Origin: Dactylorhiza incarnata
Taxonomy: Eukaryota > Streptophyta > Magnoliopsida > Asparagales > Orchidaceae
Length of the DNA stretch: 64,000 nt
Reading direction: 5' to 3'
Assembly: GCA_033032865.1 (NCBI GenBank)
Contig: JAWHQI010000079.1
Span: 7,382,501-7,446,500 of the forward strand
The notes under the pieces are model-generated. The model worked only from the letters and a program-made list of their open reading frames with translations. It was not told the origin of the DNA and searched no databases. Below, one piece after another: positions 53,801 through 64,000 of the stretch (position 1 is the first letter of the stretch; every line of letters starts with the position of its first letter). The translations under genes and the position numbers were made by a program.

Positions 53801-54850
53801 ATGCCAAAGATAACTCCACTAAGCACTACTCACCCTCCTCACAAGTCTTAATGAGCATTGTGAGGTTGAGCACATCAGAAAGAATTGTAGAGTTTCTTGT
53901 GCAAACACATTCTTTTTTTTATCACTTCTATTTGTACACCGGATCACTAAAAATAAAAATTAATAAAAATGCTTATGTGATCCTCCAAGCAATACTTCGC
54001 TCCCTGATAAATCTTAATGAGCATTATGTGGGCGAAGCACCTTGGTAGTTGTACACATAAAATATGCTTTGAAATTTTATTCTAGAATTGATGTGCGAAA
54101 GTAATTATAAGATTACAATCTTAATATTGTTGTTATTATTTCATTACATATGGCATGTGTTTTGATTATTTCACTTGTATACTTTTATCAAAACACCTTA
54201 TGCACACATCATTGTTTTTCATAAAGCTTTTACTCATGAGAATTGGATCCTAATGCAAAATTACATAATTCTCTAAAAACTTAAGTAAAAGCACTAGATT
54301 GCAATGCATGATTTCTACAATGTTTTCTTTACTTGAAATACGAATTGGTTACATTGTAGCTATTATCTTTTTGAATATGTTAAATCATTATTGCCTATTA
54401 GTTATGAAAATTTTCAAAATTAAATGCTCAAATGTGAAGAGTATAGACATATTGTTGGAATGGTCAAACTATTACAAAAATGTTAATCTTAGTTATTTTG
54501 TTTTGTTTTCCTGCATTCCTAATTTGATCATGTATTTCTTTTACCATGCTTTATCATGCTTACTTCTAAGGTTTTTCTTCCCTTGTGCTTGTCAAACTAT
54601 ATTGCATTTCTTCCAACAAGTTTCTTAAAAATTTCACTTTGAAAAGCAAGTGGTAGAATTCCTTTGCTAAAACAAAAAAAATGGAATGTTGTTTGTTCAC
54701 GCTTATCATATATTTTTCCGCTGTGCTACTCTCTCCCTCAGCTCTTTCATGATTTACTTTATGTCTACAAAAAACTCTTAATCCTCTCTTAGTTATGTCC
54801 CAACTTTTGTCTTCTCCATTCTAGTTTTGTTTCACTCCACCCTCTTTTGC
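50801..54850 (+). other. AT-rich noncoding interior of element E
   Basis: About 4 kb without a frame longer than about 130 codons or any pol motif on either strand. Notes: a GC-richer stretch at 52590-52680 (GGGGAGGGTTCCAGTGGGG), a lone AACGCCAGGCGTTA at 53106 identical to the LTR word, and a duplicated CTTAATGAGCATT block at 53848 and 54013. I see nothing else. Confidence 0.7.
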
Positions 54851-55114
54851 TAATAACAAAAGGGGGAGAATAAAATGATAAATCGTAATGATTAAAGGAG
54901 TAGGATTCACTAGATTAAGGGGGAGTATGAATCTAGTCTATGGGAGCATACACTAAGGGGGAGCACTTATGTAGGGGAGCATTATTTAACAATCTATAAT
55001 TCTAATTATTGTCTCAATATTGCTTAGTGTCATATATCTTTCTAAAAACACATCTCTCTTATATATGAATATGATATTTCTTTATTGGATTTGTTATTAT
55101 AAAAAGGGGGAGAT
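54850..55114 (+). other. Serial polypurine tracts before the 3' LTR of element E
   Basis: AAAAGGGGGAGAA (54858), AAGGGGGAG (54918), AAGGGGGAG (54956), TAGGGGAG (54973) and AAAAAGGGGGAGAT (55101-55114), the last adjacent to TGTTGG. Five tracts in 260 bp. Confidence 0.85.
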
Positions 55115-56313
55115 TGTTGGAACATGGTTTTCCACATCCCTTTGATTTGAGAATAACAAATCCTATTTGATCTTGTTTGCCATTGTGTTTTTAGCATGCA
55201 TGTTTGAATAGATATGACACTAGGATGCGACATTATTGGTCTGGATTTGCTCACAAGATGAAAAGAATGGAGGAGAGCTAATGCCCGACGTTAACTCTTA
55301 ACGTCGGCGTTGACTTTTGTTCCCACCAAGATGAAGATGGCATGGAGGGAAGCTGCCGTGATTGCAGGAGCATTTTGGGAATGGTTTGACTCAACGCCAG
55401 GAATAAGACTCAACGCCAGCGTTAAGGTTGCCTAAAATGAATGTTTCCAAACATGCAGAATCTCCTTCCTGTTTTGAAGATCCGAGCCATTAAAACATTT
55501 CTATACTGGGTCAACGCCAGGCGTTAGCCTTAACGTCGGCGTTAGCTTCCAGTCCTATCAATAGATGGATTTCATCTTCTTCAATAACTAATGCTAAGGA
55601 GCCCTACTCCAGCACTCTGAATTATTTGTGAGGGTCGTATTTTCAAACCACAAAGGATCTCCCATTTAATTTCAAAAGGAGGAATCAAAGGAGGCTTGGA
55701 TTAACACGCTAACTTAACACAAAGAATGCACGCTTGGACTTCAATGATCTTCAACGATTCTTCGTCGTCTCCTTCAGATTACCTCATATGGAGTTTTTAT
55801 ATTTGTCTTTTATGTTTATCTTTGTAATCGGTTCGTGAATTTGCCTCGTGTTGGCGACTAGGTCTGGGTAGGACTTAGGGAGGAATTCGCCTCGTGTTGG
55901 CGACTGGGTCTAGGGAGTAGATCTAGGGGTGCTCGAGGCCTTTCTGGGGATAGAAGGGCTAGAGCGTCTTGAGGCCGTATCTGGGGAGAGATCGGCTAAA
56001 GCCAACCAGTTCTTAGTGAGAAGAGTCGGTATATAAAACGAAAAGAGTATTTCATATTTTGCCTTCGATTTCTAGCATCATAGAAATCAAATTTTGTAAT
56101 CAATTTTATAAATGATAATCATGTCTTTTCTTATTTAATAAAATTGATTTCATTTCTAATTTCAATCTCTTTACTTTTGATTTAACTTACTTCTATTAAA
56201 ATATCTAAAGTTTTCTATATTAAAGTTTTCTATATTAAAGTTTTCTATATTAAAGTTTTCTAAAATCCTTATTTACCCCCCCCCCCCCTCTAACGGCGCC
56301 TCAAGATATAACA
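55115..56313 (+). repeat. 3' LTR of element E (1199 bp)
   Basis: TGTTGGAACATGG to CAAGATATAACA. It differs from the 5' LTR (1150 bp after removing C) by a 15-bp tandem expansion (TTTTCTATATTAAAG, 56210-56262) and a 13-C run (56276-56288). The TATA at 55551 has decayed to TATCAATAG. Confidence 0.93.
55280..55545 (+). repeat. U3 palindrome words of LTR E
   Basis: AACTCTTAACGTCGGCGTT, CAACGCCAGCGTTAAGG, CAACGCCAGGCGTTAGCC and AACGTCGGCGTTAGC are the main words. The 5' LTR equivalents are at 40180-40330 and 48525-48555. They are 170-430 nt from the LTR start and end just before the TATA position. Confidence 0.78.
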
Positions 56314-56318
56314 AAAAG

Positions 56319-57937
56319 CAGTAAACAAAAAACTTTGGCCTTCGAGGACCAGCAAAGCGTAGCAGCTTGGGTTCTAACCCATAATTTCCCGCTTGTCTCG
56401 CCAGGACCTGTCAAACACATTCCACCAAGCAGTGGGAAAATAGGTAACCGGTCAGCTTTAGCTGACCAAGATTTATACGACCCCACACTATATTCTAGGG
56501 CGGCGGTACTCCTTCTCTGCAAGCAAGCAATAACATCATATATTTCACAGGTGCGTCTAAGCACCGCATAGAAACAATCTTCATATACGCCGACTCTAAG
56601 CCGTACTTATTGTGCTCTCAAGGCACACTCCATCCACAAGTCCTTTTTCAACTTAGATGGTCTTTTGAGATAGGCCGTACACACGAAGTTCCGGCTAGGC
56701 CGTACACACGTAGTTCCGACACTCTTTTTGAGCTAGGCCATACACACGAAGTTCCGACTCTTTTCCATAAGATAGTGCACCTAGGGGCGATTTCTTCACC
56801 GACCATTATGGACGGTTTTAGATCCAGCTAGACCCGGCAAAATCATCATAGCACGATGTAGGTAAACTTTCACCTCATCTCGATCACAGGACAACCTCCA
56901 TCGGGTCATCATCACAACCCCCAGGGACGTTCTCAATCACACCACACGTCCTCAAGGACCACTGGCAGTAGCGTCGACACTAGCACTACCCTTGGCGCTA
57001 GCTAATAGAACAGATTTCTGTCTTTTCTTTCTGGTATTTTCTGGAGATCACCTCCAGACCTCCCTGCAGCACATCACAACACCCAGAACTCGAAAACAAG
57101 TATACATACTCGGAGTCTTCTTTGGAGTGCAATATCAACATCACCAATCCAGACCAACCTGTCCAGATGGGCTTCACACAGTATACATATATCCGTACAT
57201 CGATCCGGACTCTATATGCAATTTCTACGGGGATAATCCATATCGACCCATCAGAAGAAACCTATCCACTATTTGGTGGAAATCTTCCTGCTACTATGAA
57301 AATCAAAGGACTAACATGTCCAGAGATTAAGGAGGAGAATCCTTACCCTTGATGCTAATTTTGGTGCCATCAGACCAGGATTCCTCTCCACGGATTCGAA
57401 GACGACACAAGCACACAAGAGATTTGCTTCCTCAGATTTGACTAACCAAGCGGACCTCCTTCCTCTTCCTGACCTCTGACCTTGCCTTTGGAGAGAGTCC
57501 AAGTGAGAAAGACTAAGGAAAATCCACGGCTTGAAGGCTTTATATATAAAACCGCTACCGCCGGCGCTACCTACTACTGCAGGCGCTAGCCCAGAGGTGG
57601 CACAGCTATAGCCGCTTAAGGATTCATCGAGAACGATACCGCTAGCGCTCGCGCTATCACTCAATGAGTTGAATTGACGCACACTTAATACGATTCATCA
57701 AAATACATTCGTCAGGACATAAATTCGTCGAGAGACCTACCGTCGATGCTATCACTACCACTGACGCTAGAATTTGACGGATCGTCTTGACATTTTCGAT
57801 GATATACACAAGTCCTTTCGTCGAAACCTAATTTATTCGACGATATGAGCTACCTCCAGTGCTAGCCCTAATGCTGGTGCTAGCTCCTTAACTTAACACA
57901 CCGTAAAATCTTTGCACATGAAACCTGGGGCCTTACA
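56319..57937 (-). repeat. Left LTR of element D, second segment
   Basis: Resumes CAGTAAACAAAAAACTTTGG and ends GGGGCCTTACA. Features: a 33-bp repeat GTACACACGAAGTTCCG (56670-56765), a GCGCTAGC-type U3 cluster (57545-57890) and a TATATATAA box on the minus strand (57549-57540). LTR D totals about 1913 bp. Frames at 56610, 56992 and 57311 are not genes. Confidence 0.9.
57545..57890 (-). repeat. U3 palindrome words of LTR D
   Basis: CCGGCGCTACC, CAGGCGCTAGCCC, CCGCTAGCGCTCGCGCT, GACGCTAG, GTGCTAGCCC and GGTGCTAGCTCC share GCGCTAGC/GCTAGCGC. They lie 47-390 nt from the LTR start and stop at the TATA-like box. TCGACG/CGTCGA words are mixed in (57720-57840). Confidence 0.72.
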
Positions 57938-59223
57938 ATCCTCCCCCCTTAAACAAAATTTTGTCCCGAAATTCGAACAGTGCAAATAACTACAAAGATA
58001 CAAAATGTAACTTGTACCTCAACCAAATAATTCGGGGAACTCGTCACGCATGGTCTGCTCATGCTCCCATGAAAGCTACTCACGAACGCAATTGTCCTAT
58101 CAGACTTTGACCATCTTGATCATTTTATTCTGCAACTGCTTGACCTTAGAGTCCTCGATGCGAATAGGCGCGACCCTTGCATTTAGCCCATCATCGACTG
58201 GCACTTGATTCACTAAAAACACTTGGCTAGGCTCTGACATAGCCTTCCATAGCATAGATATGCGAAAGACATCGTGTAAGCCGCTCAACTCTATCGAAAG
58301 AGCAAGCCGATAGGCAGCTTCACCAACATGTTCCAGTATCTCAAATGGTCCAAGGTATCTTGGACTCAGCTCTTCCAGGCATCGAATCCTAGACACACCC
58401 TTTAACGGTTTGATTTTGAGATAAACCCATTCGCCCACGACAAACTCAACATTTATGTCTTGGCGTTGTAGTATTTTGCCTGCCTATCTTGCGCAACCGA
58501 CAATTTCTCCCGGATTGTTCGAATAGTTGAATTGGCATCTTCGACTTCCTTTCGCTTAAACAACTTAGTTTCGCCCATCTCCGCCCACGCCAAGGGAGTA
58601 CGACACTTTCTACCATAAAGAGCTTCAAAGGGTGCCATTTTTATCCTTGCCTGGTATCTGTTATTATGAGCGAATTCAATCATAAAGAGATGATCTTCCC
58701 ACCTCTTTTCGAAATCCAAGGCGCACATTCAGAGCATATCCTCCAATATCCTGTTAGTCTGTTCAGTCTGCCCATACATTTGAGGATGGAAGGCAGTGCT
58801 AAATTTTAGCTTGGTACCCAACAGTTGGTTGTTCCCAACAATTAGCCTCCAATCTTTCGACGTGAAGCACCCATCTCGGTCACTTACGATGCTACGGGGT
58901 ACACCTTGTAGTCGTACAATGCTATCTATATATAGCTTTGCCAACTTCTCCACTGAATCGTCCCTCCGGTTTGAAATAAAGTGGGATACCTTTGTCAAGC
59001 TATCCACGACCACCCAAACAACGTCATTAACGCTTTGCGACCTCGGCAAACCATGCACAAAATCCATAGAAATATCATCAAATTTCCATTCTAGAACAGG
59101 TAACGATTTCAGGAACCCACCATGTTTCTGACATTTTGCCTTCACAAGTGCGCAAGTTTTGCATTTTGCCATGTAAAGGGCTATGTTCTTCCTTAAACCT
59201 GGCCACCAAAACAACTTTTTCAT
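57938..59223 (-). pseudogene. Integrase and chromodomain-like end of element D
   Basis: LFWWPGLRKNIALYMAKCKTCALVK is the end of the H2C2 zinc region. The core has SMDFVHGLPRSQ, DRDGCFTSKDW and YGQTEQTNRILEDML (D, D, E present). A segment at 58728-58453 continues MCALDFEKRWEDHLFMIEFA. The tail at 58438-58100 has PRYLGPFEILEHVGEAAYRLAL and EDSKVKQLQNKMIKMVKV, a chromodomain start that is cut. Frame breaks occur near 58725 and 58445. A polypurine tract AAGGGGGGAGGAT follows at 57950-57938. Confidence 0.88.
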
Positions 59224-59285
59224 GTCTTAGTACATTTTTGTGCTCCCCGGGTGGATTGAGTACTTCGTTAAATGTGCCTTGTACA

Positions 59286-60585
59286 TCAATTCATCCTGTA
59301 ACTTGCCAACATTTGGGATGCACAACCGACTGTCTTTCCATAAAAGTCCGTCGTCCAGGACAAACTCGACAGCAGATCCAACCCAGTCTCTGCCAAGTAG
59401 CGCTTCATGCTTGCATCAAGCTCAAGGGCTTGTCGTATTTTGTCTGCGAGGTTATATTGTACCTCCGTCCAGTTCAAGCACGCACTCGCATTTGCGCTTC
59501 TATCCACACAGGAGACCTATAAGGCTTCCAGGTCGCTGATTAGATGCGGATCATGTATCTGAATCCAGGTGGCTTGTGCAGAAGCCCTCTGGCTCAAAGC
59601 ACCCATGACAACATTTCCCTTCCCAGGAGTATAGTGAATATCAAAAGTGTAGTCCCCAAGGAACTCCATCCACCTTCGTTGTCGCATATGTAGCTCCTTC
59701 TGATTTACAAGATACTTGAGGCTCTTATGGTCAGTAAAGATATCAACATTCACAATACATAAGTAATGCCGCCACAATTTCAGTGCGAATATCATGGCTG
59801 CCAACTCCAAGTCATGGACCTGATAGTTCATTTCATGCACTTTCAATTGGCGCAAGCCATAAGCAATCACTGAACCATTCCGAAGTAGAACGCAACCTAA
59901 GCCGCTCCCTGAGGCGTTGCTATAAACTTCGTAGCCTTTTGTATCACATGGCAAACACAAGATTGGTGTCGTGGTCAGACGATTCTTTAACACCTCAAAA
60001 GCTCGTGCACACTCTGGTGACCATACAAACTTCTGATCCTTCCTTGCCAAAGTTATGAGAGGAAGAGCGATCCGCGAAAAGTTCTCCACGAAGCACCGAT
60101 AGTAGCTGACAAGTCCAAGGAAACTCCTGACTTCCGCTACTATTTCCAAAACGGGCCACTCCTGGATTGCCTTTATCTTTGCTGGATCCACTGCAATACC
60201 CTCTCCACTAACTACATGACCAAGGAATGCCACCGAGGCTAGCCAAAATTCACACTAGGAGAATTTGGCATACAATTGAGTCCTACGCAGAGTTTCCATA
60301 ACTAGGCGCAAATGAATCGTGTATTCTTCTTCAGATTGCGAGTACACCAGTATATCATCAATAAAGACGATCACAAATCGGTCGAGGCACTCTCTAAAAG
60401 TTTTGTTCATCAGATCCATGAATACCGATGATCCATTCATCAAGCCAAATGACTTCACAGTGAACTCATAGTGCCCATAACAGGTACTAAATGCTGTCTT
60501 GGGAATATCACATTCCCAAATCCGTAACTGGTAATACCCGGACTTCACTTCCAATTTTGAATACACAGTTGATCCGACCAACTGA
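59286..60585 (-). pseudogene. RT and RNase H of element D
   Basis: Frames at 60581-60255 and 60233-59517 carry [48 protein letters not shown] (active site F-I-D-D), [53 protein letters not shown] and [22 protein letters not shown]. The spacer to integrase (59507-59286) is also open. Stops are at 60254, 59517 and 59286. Confidence 0.9.
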
Positions 60586-61420
60586 CCGAACAGGTCCTCG
60601 ATTAGTCAAATCAGATACTTGTTCTTTTCAGTTAACTTATTTAGTTCACGGTAGTGGATACATAGACGCAGGCTTCCGTCCTTCTTCTTCACGAAGAGGA
60701 TCGGTGCACCCCAAGGGAATAAACTTGGGCATATATAGCCTTGCTCTAGCAACTCCTACAACTAAACTTGTAACTCGACCATCTCCATTAGCGCTATTCG
60801 GTATGGGGAGCGTGACACAGGCTTGGCACCTAACACCAGCTCTATCGTGAAGTCGATCTCCCACTGAGGTGGAACCCCAGGGAGATCTTTGGGAAACACC
60901 TCCGGATACTCTGATATGACAGGAACGTCACTTAAACTGGAATGAGGCTTTGCAGCCTCCAATAGCAAGAAGCACAACTCCGCGCCATGCCGAACTGCTT
61001 TGACTACTTGGACCATAGATATCAACATCTTGCTCGATCCACGCAGACCAACAAAAGTCATTACACGTTCAGTATTATGCCCCAGTGTGAACTCCTTCAA
61101 AGTGCAATCAATGTAGGCCTGCTGCTCTGACAACTAGTCCATTCCAAAGATGACATCAAACTCTGAGATCGGCAGTATCGATGCTTCCAAATCAAAGTCC
61201 TGACTTCCGATCTGCACTTTAACCACACAAACTCGATCCGCACGCATTGAGAACCCATTCAGTAGCACCACATCCAACCTTTACTTGGACAAAGACGAAG
61301 GCACTCCAATTCATTGTATGAAGGCCTCCGAGAGAAAGGAATGCGAGGCTCCAGTATCAAACAGTGCTCTCGCCGGACAGTTAAAGATTAGGAAAAAGCC
61401 TAATACATACAGATTTAACA
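60586..61420 (-). pseudogene. Protease and RT start of element D
   Basis: RRALFDTGASHSFLSEAF (protease, D-T-G at about 61358-61350), then DFDLEASILPISEFDVIFGMD and, in the 61133-60762 frame, VISEYPEVFPKDLPGVPP, which is the gypsy connector to RT. The next segment has [24 protein letters not shown] and KLTEKNKYL. Stops at about 61278, 61134, 60764 and 60605. Confidence 0.85.
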
Positions 61421-62436
61421 AGCAATGCGCAAGGTATGAAGCATTGCAAGCAACAAAAGCTAACACATACCTGTCACCACATCACTTTGCTTAATGGCCT
61501 CCTATTGGCCAAGATTGTATACTCGGGGCTGAGCTGGAGCATGAAGGGATGCAGTAAATTCCACCGCCTTCCCTTTCTCTGCCGCATATGCCGCAACTAC
61601 CTTCTTGCTGCTGCGACACTCCTTAGCATAGTGGGCCACTTTGCCACCATTATAACACGTGATTGGACCTCATCCAGTAGCCATTCCTGTCACGGAAGAC
61701 TGAGCTAGCCCCGAAGGTCTAGCTCTCTTTCTCCACTTACCCTGCCCATACTTTGCAGAGTCTGGTACTTTGAACTCTGGCTTCTGTATCGCCAAGTCCT
61801 TCTTACTTTGCACTCGCTTCATATTCTTCTCCAAGGAATGAGCAACGTTGACCATGGTTATAAAACCTTGCGTTATTGGCCCATATAGAAGTAACCGCAA
61901 ATCATCCCGTAGACCCTTATAAAACCGATTGGTCTTATGTTCTTCATCTGCAAATGTGGCGCCTGCATAACGTCCCAACCTCGTAAACTCGTGCAGATAG
62001 TCGTCCACCATAATATCGCATTGAGTCGATCGGTTGAACTAGTTTTCCATCTCAATTCGCTGTGCAGAAGGGAGATACCTTCCCAAAAACAGTCTCGAAA
62101 ATTCCTCAAATGAGACATCAACCAGTTGCCTTCCCGCCAACTGGTGCAACTCCAACTCCTCCCACCAAAGCTGCACCTCCCCATCCAGGAAGGTTGCTAA
62201 GGTGACTTTCTGTCCTTCCTCCATTTTTGTGGCTATTAAGGTTTTCTAATTCTCGAAATCCAGTCCTCAGCCTGAGTTGGGGTTCCTGCTCCCGCAAACA
62301 TCAGAGGATGGAAACTCAGAAAATGCTGCAGTTGTTGGTCCGAAGCTCATCTTCCCTTACTGGCACTGGTCTTTCGACCAAACTGCAACAACTGACACCG
62401 GGTCCACCCCGAGGGTCGGAGGCTGTACAGGTATAG
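61421..62436 (-). pseudogene. gag of element D
   Basis: Segments at 62224-61873 and 62011-61670 read TLATFLDGEVQLWWEELE, VSFEEFSRLFLGRYLP and VDDYLHEFTRLGRYAG...NRFYKGLRDDLRLLL, the Retrotrans_gag pattern. The knuckle near 61660-61620, CYNGGKVAHYAKEC, has Gly in place of the second Cys. Downstream of it, to the protease, only broken frames are seen. A Pro/Ser-rich N-terminus lies before 62240. Confidence 0.85.
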
Positions 62437-62853
62437 GCCTTCCGGTTGTGCATTGAACATAGCGAATACCACCTCGGCTATTAACCTCACTGTCTCGGCA
62501 GAAGGAGGAGTAGGCACATCGGTTGGTGCAGTACTCGTAGTAGAGCGTAAGGGTCGATACTGCCCCTCTCCACTCCTAGTCGACTATACATGTGCAATAG
62601 AGCACAATTTGCGACTAACATGTAGCAAGAATCAACAAAGCAACAGTCAGGTTCCAAAACGTTGCTACAAACACACATGTATTTCATTCCTACAGCGGAC
62701 ATTGTCTGGTTATTTAAATGATGTAACGGTGACGCACACCCGTGCTCATCACCCCTTAAAAGAATTCGACCACGAATTCGGACGGACAGGGAATGAGACC
62801 CGCACCGGAAGCGTGGTGGGCCCATAACCCACAGGTCGAAGGATCGAAACCTC

Positions 62854-62865
62854 CCTATGATACCA
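62854..62865 (-). other. Primer binding site of element D
   Basis: The minus strand reads TGGTATCATAGG, three bases after the LTR end; one mismatch to the tRNA-Met complement. Bases 62437-62853 before it encode only fragments of the gag leader. Confidence 0.85.
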
Positions 62866-62868
62866 ATT

Positions 62869-64000
62869 TGTAACACCCTCCCCATCACATAGAATATAAC
62901 AGTAGGTCCAGCCGGGACCCCACACCATATTTAATGGACAGTAAAGTGAGTACATAATTAGCAGTTAAATTGTTTCAAATAAAACCATCTCAGCATACAC
63001 AGAGTCATACACAACAGAAGCATTTATTTAAGGTAAAACCAGATTCCATAATTTGTCCACTTGCTCACTAGGAATGAACATACATAAAGTTAATTACAAT
63101 ATTTGTTTACATCAAAAGTGGCTTCCAAACATCGGCATGCAGGCCAACCACACATGAAAAGCAATAAACAAAACACTTTGGCCTTCAAGGGCCAATAAAG
63201 CACAGCAGCTTGGGTTCCAACCCACTATTTCTCGCTCGTATTGCCAGTACCTGTCAAACACAATCCACTAAGCAGTGGGAAAATAGGTAACCGGTCAGCT
63301 TTAGCTGACCAAGATTTATAACGACTTCACCCCATGCTCCGGGGACGTGGTACTCCTTCTCTGCAAGCAAGCAATAACATCATATAATTCACAGGTGCAT
63401 CTAAGCACCACATAGAAACAATCACCATATACGTCGACTCTAGGCCGCACGTATTGTGCTCTCAAGGCACACTCCATCCACAAGGCCTTTTTTCAACTTG
63501 GATGGTCTTTTGAGCTAGGCCGTACACACGAAGTACCGGCTGGGCCATACACACGAAGTTCTGGCACACTTCTTGAGTTAGGCAATACACACAAAGTTCT
63601 GTCTCTCTTCCATAAGATGGTGCACTGAGGGGTGACCACTTCACTGACCACTATGGATGGGTTTAGATCCATCTAGACCCGGCTCAATCATCGTAGCACG
63701 ATGCGGGTAAACTTTCACCTCATCCCGATCACATGACAACCTCCACCGGGTCATAATCACAACCCCCAGGGCCGTTCTCAATCACATCACGCAATATCAA
63801 GGACCACTAGCAGTAGTGCCGACACTAGCACTAGCGCTGGTGCTAGCTAACAAAATAGATTTCTGTCTTTTTATTCAGGCATTTTCTGGAGATCACCTCC
63901 AGACCTCCCTGCAGCACATCACAACACCTAGAACCCGAAAATAAGCATACATACTCGGAGTCTTCTCCAGAGTGCAATATTAACATCACCAATTCAGACC
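62869..64000 (-). repeat. Right (5') LTR of element D, truncated by window end
   Basis: TGTAACACCCTCCCCATCAC onward aligns with 39714-40007 and then 56314-57160 of the left LTR. This alignment proves the 16.3-kb element E is absent at the matching point (about 63163, CATGAAAAGCAATAAAC). The frame at 63462 is not a gene. Confidence 0.92.

Larger units (their letters stand above)
40008..56313 (+). mobile_element. Element E: non-autonomous Sirevirus-like copia in LTR of D
   Basis: Perfect AAAAG target duplications (40003-40007 and 56314-56318) border TGTTGG...ATATAACA ends. It has two LTRs, a perfect PBS, a gag-like frame (49297-50800), about 4 kb of AT-rich noncoding DNA and multiple polypurine tracts, but no protease, integrase or RT. 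Element C (8.1 kb) is nested in its left LTR. Size without C is about 8.2 kb. It resembles large retrotransposon derivatives that rely on enzymes in trans. Confidence 0.92.
39714..64000 (-). mobile_element. Element D: Tekay/Del-like gypsy, right end beyond window
   Basis: The left LTR (39714-40007 plus 56319-57937) is split by element E. The body (57938-62868) on the minus strand has PBS, gag, knuckle, protease, RT, RNase H, integrase and a chromodomain-like tail. The right LTR starts at 62869 and leaves the window. Both LTRs start TGTAACACCC with the GTCC(g/a)GCCGGGACCCCAC stretch also found in F, so F and D are related subfamilies. Many stops mark it as old. Confidence 0.9.

Noticed and set aside
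56992..57352. Two overlapping plus frames of 112 and 76 codons in LTR D
   Set aside because: They lie within an LTR whose right copy does not keep the frame intact. No domain.

Overview
This is a plant nuclear intergenic block made almost entirely of nested LTR retrotransposons. The evidence is the Ty1/copia and Ty3/gypsy polyproteins on both strands, initiator-tRNA-Met primer binding sites (TGGTATCAGAGC-like), Sirevirus-type copia elements with an extra env-like region, Tekay/Del-like chromoviruses whose LTRs begin TGTAACACCC, and a 279-bp CACTA miniature element. I see no single-copy host gene, tRNA, rRNA or CRISPR. Most coding regions carry stops, frameshifts or deletions, so the elements are relics. 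The species cannot be named from the sequence; a dicot-like plant is only a guess.

Layout. 1-3703: 5' part of a minus-strand Sirevirus-like copia (element H: LTR, PBS, gag). 3704-6180: layered tandem repeats (about 81 bp, 18 bp, and a 547-bp duplication) leading to a TATA box, probably the LTR of another element. 6181-7794: old debris. 7795-25254: plus-strand Sirevirus A, split inside its reverse transcriptase by a minus-strand Tork-like copia B (14751-21618), whose left LTR holds the CACTA MITE (15150-15428). The 3' LTR of A is cut by a minus-strand Tekay-like gypsy F (25255-34628) arranged LTR-internal-LTR-partial internal. 34629-39713: an LTR fragment, a solo LTR with a perfect target duplication (35343-36925), a possible second solo LTR and unassigned sequence. 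39714-64000: minus-strand Tekay-like gypsy D. Its left LTR is split by non-autonomous copia E (40008-56313), and the left LTR of E is split by pol-less Sirevirus C (40401-48506). Insertions B, C, E and the solo LTR are supported by target-site duplications read directly at their borders (the B duplication has one mismatch).

How the parts work together. In a complete element the LTR drives transcription, tRNA-Met primes at the PBS, gag packages the RNA, and pol (protease, integrase, reverse transcriptase, RNase H) copies and inserts it. A, B, F and D keep recognisable but damaged pol. C and E have gag-derived sequence, LTRs, PBS and polypurine tracts but no pol, so they would have needed enzymes in trans.

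Most notable. (1) Every LTR family here, copia and gypsy alike, carries its own iterated short quasi-palindrome in U3, usually just upstream of a TATA box. (2) In element A the same TCGACG word is also translated as a repeated S/T-R-R peptide between the gag acidic/coiled-coil region and a second zinc knuckle. (3) Element C keeps gag and an env-like region while lacking all of pol. (4) A and C share a splice-acceptor-like tract just before the env-like ATG.
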